DNA of 64,000 bases from Comamonas serinivorans (GTDB taxonomy: Bacteria > Pseudomonadota > Gammaproteobacteria > Burkholderiales > Burkholderiaceae_C): contig NZ_CP021455.1 in the NCBI RefSeq assembly GCF_002158865.1, positions 4,092,001 through 4,156,000 of the forward strand, in the 5' to 3' direction. Below the pieces are notes generated by a model. It was not told the DNA's origin, ran no database searches, and saw only the letters and a program-made list of their open reading frames with translations. The position numbers and the translations under genes were made by a program. Position 1 is the first letter of the stretch. Every line of letters begins with the position of its first letter. Positions 63,142 through 64,000 of this stretch are shown here, piece after piece.

Positions 63142-64000
63142 TCAGTGCGAACGGATCATGGTGCCGTAGGCCTGATCGGTCAGGATCTCGAGCAGCATGG
63201 AATGCGGCACGCGGCCGTCCACGATGTGCACGGCGTTGACCCCACTCTTGGCGGCGTCGATGGCGCCGGCCAGCTTGGGCAGCATGCCGCCCGAGATCGT
63301 GCCGTCCTCGATCAGCTCGTCGATCTGGCGCGCGGTCAGCTCGGTGATGAGCTGGCCCTGCTTGTCGAGCACGCCCGGGATGTTGGTCAGCATGACCAGC
63401 TTTTCGGCCTTGAGCACCATGGCCAGCTTGCTGGCCACGACGTCGGCGTTGATGTTGTAGCTCTCGTTGTCGGTGCCAAAGCCGATCGGGCTGACCACGG
63501 GGATGAAGGCATCGTCCTGCAGGGCCTTGACAACGCCGGGGTCGATGGCCTCGATCTCGCCCACCTGGCCGACGTCGTATTCCTTGCTCGGGTCCTTGTG
63601 GTCGACCATCTTGAGCTTACGCGCGCGGATCAGGCCGCCGTCGCGTCCCGTCAGGCCCACGGCCTTGCCGCCAGCCTGGTTGATCAGGCCCACGATGTCC
63701 TGCTGCACCTCGCCAGCCAGCACCCATTCGACCACCTCCATGGTCTCGGCGTCGGTCACGCGCATGCCCTGGATGAATTCGCCCTTCTTGCCCAGGCGGC
63801 CCAGGGCGGCTTCGATCTGCGGCCCGCCGCCGTGCACCACCACGGGGTTCATGCCCACCAGCTTGAGCAGCACCACGTCTTCGGCGAAATCGGCCTGCAG
63901 GGCCGGGTCGGTCATGGCATTGCCTCCGTATTTGATGACCAGGGTCTTGCCATGGAACTTGCGGATGTAGGGCAAGGCCTGAGCGAGGATCTCGGCTTTG
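63142..64000 (-). CDS. argB: acetylglutamate kinase (5' end beyond window)
   Basis: Second step of arginine synthesis. The frame runs off the window: before PYIRKFHGKTLVIKYGGNAM it reads AKAEILAQAL, normal ArgB sequence, so the TTG at 63975 is an internal Leu and not a start. Motifs: KYGGNAM, VVVHGGGPQI, NINADVVASKLA, MLTNIPGVLD and GGMLPKLAGAIDAAKSGV. An Arg-sensitive form cannot be excluded because the N-terminus is missing. Confidence 0.96.
   Translation of the reverse strand, partial: KAEILAQALPYIRKFHGKTLVIKYGGNAMTDPALQADFAEDVVLLKLVGMNPVVVHGGGPQIEAALGRLGKKGEFIQGMRVTDAETMEVVEWVLAGEVQQDIVGLINQAGGKAVGLTGRDGGLIRARKLKMVDHKDPSKEYDVGQVGEIEAIDPGVVKALQDDAFIPVVSPIGFGTDNESYNINADVVASKLAMVLKAEKLVMLTNIPGVLDKQGQLITELTARQIDELIEDGTISGGMLPKLAGAIDAAKSGVNAVHIVDGRVPHSMLLEILTDQAYGTMIRSH

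Overview
The window is a GC-rich chromosomal segment from a member of the Burkholderiales, most likely Comamonadaceae. This rests on gene order and protein style: a full mraZ-to-ddl division/cell-wall cluster next to hslVU and dksA, a cytochrome c4/resB/ccsB/msrPQ block, beta-type MetK, MraZ and porin sequences, and a branched-chain amino-acid ABC operon. I made no database comparison, so the family assignment is an inference.

Layout. From 1 to about 29.7 kb everything reads on the minus strand. In transcription order: a leucine/amide-type ABC transporter (binding protein, LivH, LivM, LivG, LivF), an FAD oxidoreductase, dapF, a DUF484 protein, xerC, a zinc-type G3E GTPase, dksA, a tandem-STAS protein, hslV, hslU, then the dcw cluster (mraZ, rsmH, ftsL, ftsI, murE, murF, mraY, murD, ftsW, murG, murC, ddl). 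The dcw genes are almost all joined by 4-base stop/start overlaps. Plus-strand genes at 29.9-35.2 kb encode a Nudix/metallo-beta-lactamase fusion, an IscR-like regulator, a YjgN-like membrane protein and an M48 peptidase. The segment 35.7-43.6 kb holds cyaY/lptM, msrP/msrQ, ccsB/resB, cytochrome c4 and engB (envelope, heme and redox maintenance). The segment 44.3-52.4 kb holds a broken copy of the ABC binding-protein gene, an epoxide-hydrolase-like gene, two lipid A acyltransferases, metK, a porin and coq7. From 52.4 kb come ilvA, an intact IS5-family element, a candidate small RNA, an OsmC-like gene, a nitronate monooxygenase, two uncharacterised genes, a universal stress protein, a 2OG-Fe dioxygenase, an FAH-family gene and the start-truncated argB.

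Most notable signals. (1) A family of about 52-bp double-stem palindromes, with outer arms GTATGG/CCATAC and inner arms around CCGTTT/AAACGG, occurs 16 times. Most copies sit between genes, often just after a stop codon; one lies in the hslV-hslU gap and one lies in frame inside murD. (2) The metK leader has the sequence and pairing pattern of a SAM-II riboswitch aptamer, with a second downstream copy of one helix strand that could form a competing helix. (3) Four direct repeats at exact 10-bp spacing overlap an extended -10 in front of mraZ, the expected MraZ operator. (4) A short structured transcript with an intrinsic terminator lies upstream of ilvA and is now separated from it by the IS element. 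(5) A 249-bp near-identical fragment of the ABC binding-protein gene lies 15.7 kb away, and an 84-bp relic of a TonB-dependent receptor lies downstream of lptM. (6) Nine perfect tandem copies of an octamer abut one palindrome copy.

Several proteins have unusual key residues: LivF has Arg for the Walker A Lys, DksA keeps one of four zinc Cys, and the IscR-like regulator has lost most Fe-S ligands. Many long antisense reading frames exist because of the GC-rich codon pattern and are not annotated.
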